From Parelusimicrobium sp031549165 (GTDB lineage: Bacteria > Elusimicrobiota > Elusimicrobia > Elusimicrobiales > Elusimicrobiaceae), in NCBI GenBank assembly GCA_031549165.1, contig JAVBQE010000087.1:1-5745 (forward strand): a stretch of DNA of 5,745 bases, written 5' to 3'. Each line of letters starts with the position of its first letter. The stretch's first letter is position 1. Both the position numbers and the translations under genes were made by a program. The notes beneath the pieces are model-generated. The model was not told the DNA's origin. It ran no database searches and saw nothing but the letters and a program-made list of their open reading frames with translations. Positions 5,394 to 5,745 of the stretch are shown in pieces.

Positions 5394-5465
5394 GCCGAGG
5401 TAGCTCAACGGTAGAGCAACAGTTTTGTAAACTGTAGGTTGTGGGTTCGAAACCCATCCTCGGCT
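5394..5465 (+). tRNA. tRNA-Thr (anticodon UGU)
   Basis: A complete 72-nt cloverleaf is visible. The acceptor stem is GCCGAGG (5394-5400) with CCTCGGC (5458-5464), and T73 is the discriminator. The D stem is GCTC/GAGC (5403-5406, 5414-5417). The anticodon stem ACAGT/ACTGT (5419-5423, 5431-5435) has a 7-nt loop TTTGTAA, giving anticodon TGT (5426-5428), which reads ACA threonine codons. The variable region is 5 nt. The T stem GTGGG/CCCAT encloses TTCGAAA. CCA is not encoded and must be added after transcription. T-rich sequence follows directly (5465-5476) and may help termination. No duplicate of the tRNA 3' end is seen in the window, so there is no evidence of a bounded integrated element here. 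Confidence 0.96.
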
Positions 5466-5496
5466 TTTATTTTTTATAACGACTGTTGCATAGGTT

Positions 5497-5518
5497 AGGC
5501 TGCAGATCGGAAAAGCCT
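5497..5518. repeat. Short hairpin before the long inverted repeat
   Basis: aggct (5497-5501) and agcct (5514-5518) form a 5-bp stem around a 12-nt loop. It ends three bases before the 29-bp inverted repeat. On its own it is weak and could be chance; it is listed because it is part of a run of structures in this gene-free stretch. Confidence 0.25.
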
Positions 5519-5521
5519 TGT

Positions 5522-5603
5522 AAATTTGAATGCCTCGTATTTTTTTGCGGACTAACGTACACTATACGCTGTCGCCGCAAAAAAATACGAGGCATTCAAA
5601 TTT
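5522..5603. repeat. Perfect 29-bp inverted repeat with 24-nt spacer
   Basis: The arm at 5522-5550 and the arm at 5575-5603 are exact reverse complements over all 29 bases. Each arm contains GAATGCCTCGTA followed by a seven-base T (or A) run and GCGG (or CCGC). The 24-nt spacer (5551-5574) is not symmetrical, apart from a 4-bp cgta/tacg pair (5556-5559, 5565-5568). The T-run lies inside the stem and no T-run follows the right arm, so it is not a usual terminator. It could extrude as a cruciform or give a long RNA hairpin. It may be an interspersed palindromic or MITE-like element, or a small structured RNA. No protein-coding explanation fits. Confidence 0.85.
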
Positions 5604-5640
5604 CCTGCGTTTTATCCTGACACTTTTCTTGCTCTGGTTT

Positions 5641-5657
5641 GCGCGCCTTCGGCGCGC
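5641..5657. repeat. GC-only 7-bp hairpin
   Basis: GCGCGCC (5641-5647) and GGCGCGC (5651-5657) form a perfect all-GC 7-bp stem with a TTC triloop. On the minus strand the loop reads GAA closed by a C-G pair, a mini-hairpin known for high stability in DNA. No T-run follows directly in either direction, so termination is doubtful. Confidence 0.6.
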
Positions 5658-5662
5658 TGCGG

Positions 5663-5684
5663 ACACAGACTTCTCTTCCTGTGT
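5663..5684. repeat. Second hairpin near the window end
   Basis: ACACAG (5663-5668) and CTGTGT (5679-5684) form a perfect 6-bp stem around a 10-nt loop. A seven-T run occurs only 18 nt later (5703-5709), too far for a standard terminator. Together with the hairpin at 5641-5657 it closes the structured block that begins after the tRNA. Confidence 0.4.
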
Positions 5685-5696
5685 TAGCGTTCCCCG

Positions 5697-5725
5697 TTTA
5701 TCTTTTTTTCATTTTAATATATAAT
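5697..5725 (+). promoter_or_regulatory. Candidate promoter reading out of the window
   Basis: A perfect TATAAT lies at 5720-5725, with TTTATC (5697-5702) 17 nt upstream matching the -35 consensus at only three of six positions. An ATG at 5734 follows but has no ribosome site and its frame is cut by the window end, so no gene is called. The surrounding sequence is AT-rich enough for a chance TATAAT. Confidence 0.25.
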
Positions 5726-5745
5726 TTTTTAACATGCATCTCTGG

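Noticed and set aside
5403..5500. Integron attC-like pair GCTCAAC (5403-5409) and GTTAGGC (5494-5500)
   Set aside because: The first box is part of the tRNA D arm, there is no matching inner box pair or imperfect stem, and such degenerate 7-mers occur by chance about once per kilobase.
5504..5516. AGATCGGAAAAGC resembles the common sequencing adapter start (one mismatch in 13)
   Set aside because: It does not continue as adapter on either side and has a mismatch, so chance is more likely than contamination. Raw reads spanning 5480-5610 would settle it, which is useful because it sits next to the perfect inverted repeat.
5530..5724. 64-codon plus-strand open frame across the long inverted repeat
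   Set aside because: It starts inside one arm of the inverted repeat and runs through the spacer, the other arm and two hairpins. It has no ribosome site and an arginine/phenylalanine-rich composition unlike real neighbours.

Overview
The window looks like chromosome of a gut-type Elusimicrobiota bacterium (Elusimicrobium/Avelusimicrobium-like). The main evidence is a tandem pair of type IV pilin-like genes that share one 28-residue N-terminus and have small, divergent, cysteine-bearing tails. Other support is a moderate GC content with AT-rich spacers, AGGAG-type ribosome binding sites and a lipoprotein signal implying a diderm envelope. The lineage assignment is inference from memory of such genomes, not from a database search.

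Layout. Positions 1-201 are intergenic and hold a compact paired-repeat structure (49-86) and a near-perfect 31-nt palindrome resembling a REP element (147-177), just upstream of a TatD-family metallohydrolase gene (202-999, +). After a 121-nt AT-rich spacer come two prepilin genes 16 nt apart (1121-1594 and 1611-2141, +). The true start of the second is 1611, not an upstream in-frame ATG at 1548. A 178-nt spacer separates them from a convergent minus-strand operon and carries that operon's rho-independent terminator (2236-2265).

The minus-strand operon reads NFU-type Fe-S scaffold protein (4051-3824), PHP-family phosphoesterase related to RNase AM / nucleoside 3',5'-bisphosphate phosphatase (3824-3012), then a short glycerophosphodiester phosphodiesterase (2946-2320). 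The first two overlap in a TAATG junction, so translation is probably coupled. A 131-nt divergent promoter region (4052-4182) separates this operon from a plus-strand gene for a 364-residue surface lipoprotein (4183-5277). The C-terminus of that protein resembles the TbpB/Slam-dependent lipoprotein beta barrel. A strong terminator follows at 5291-5322.

A tRNA-Thr(UGU) gene with its own good sigma-70-type promoter occupies 5394-5465. The last 280 nt (5466-5745) contain no convincing gene but are full of secondary structure. The outstanding element is a perfect 29-bp inverted repeat around a 24-nt spacer (5522-5603), followed by a GC-rich 7-bp hairpin and another 6-bp hairpin.

Functionally, the envelope/surface genes (two pilins, one lipoprotein) lie among small housekeeping metal- or Fe-S-dependent enzymes. 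No complete mobile element, CRISPR array or obvious defence system is visible. The strongest unexplained signals are the 29-bp inverted repeat next to the tRNA, the REP-like palindrome, and the TbpB-like lipoprotein in a non-proteobacterial setting.
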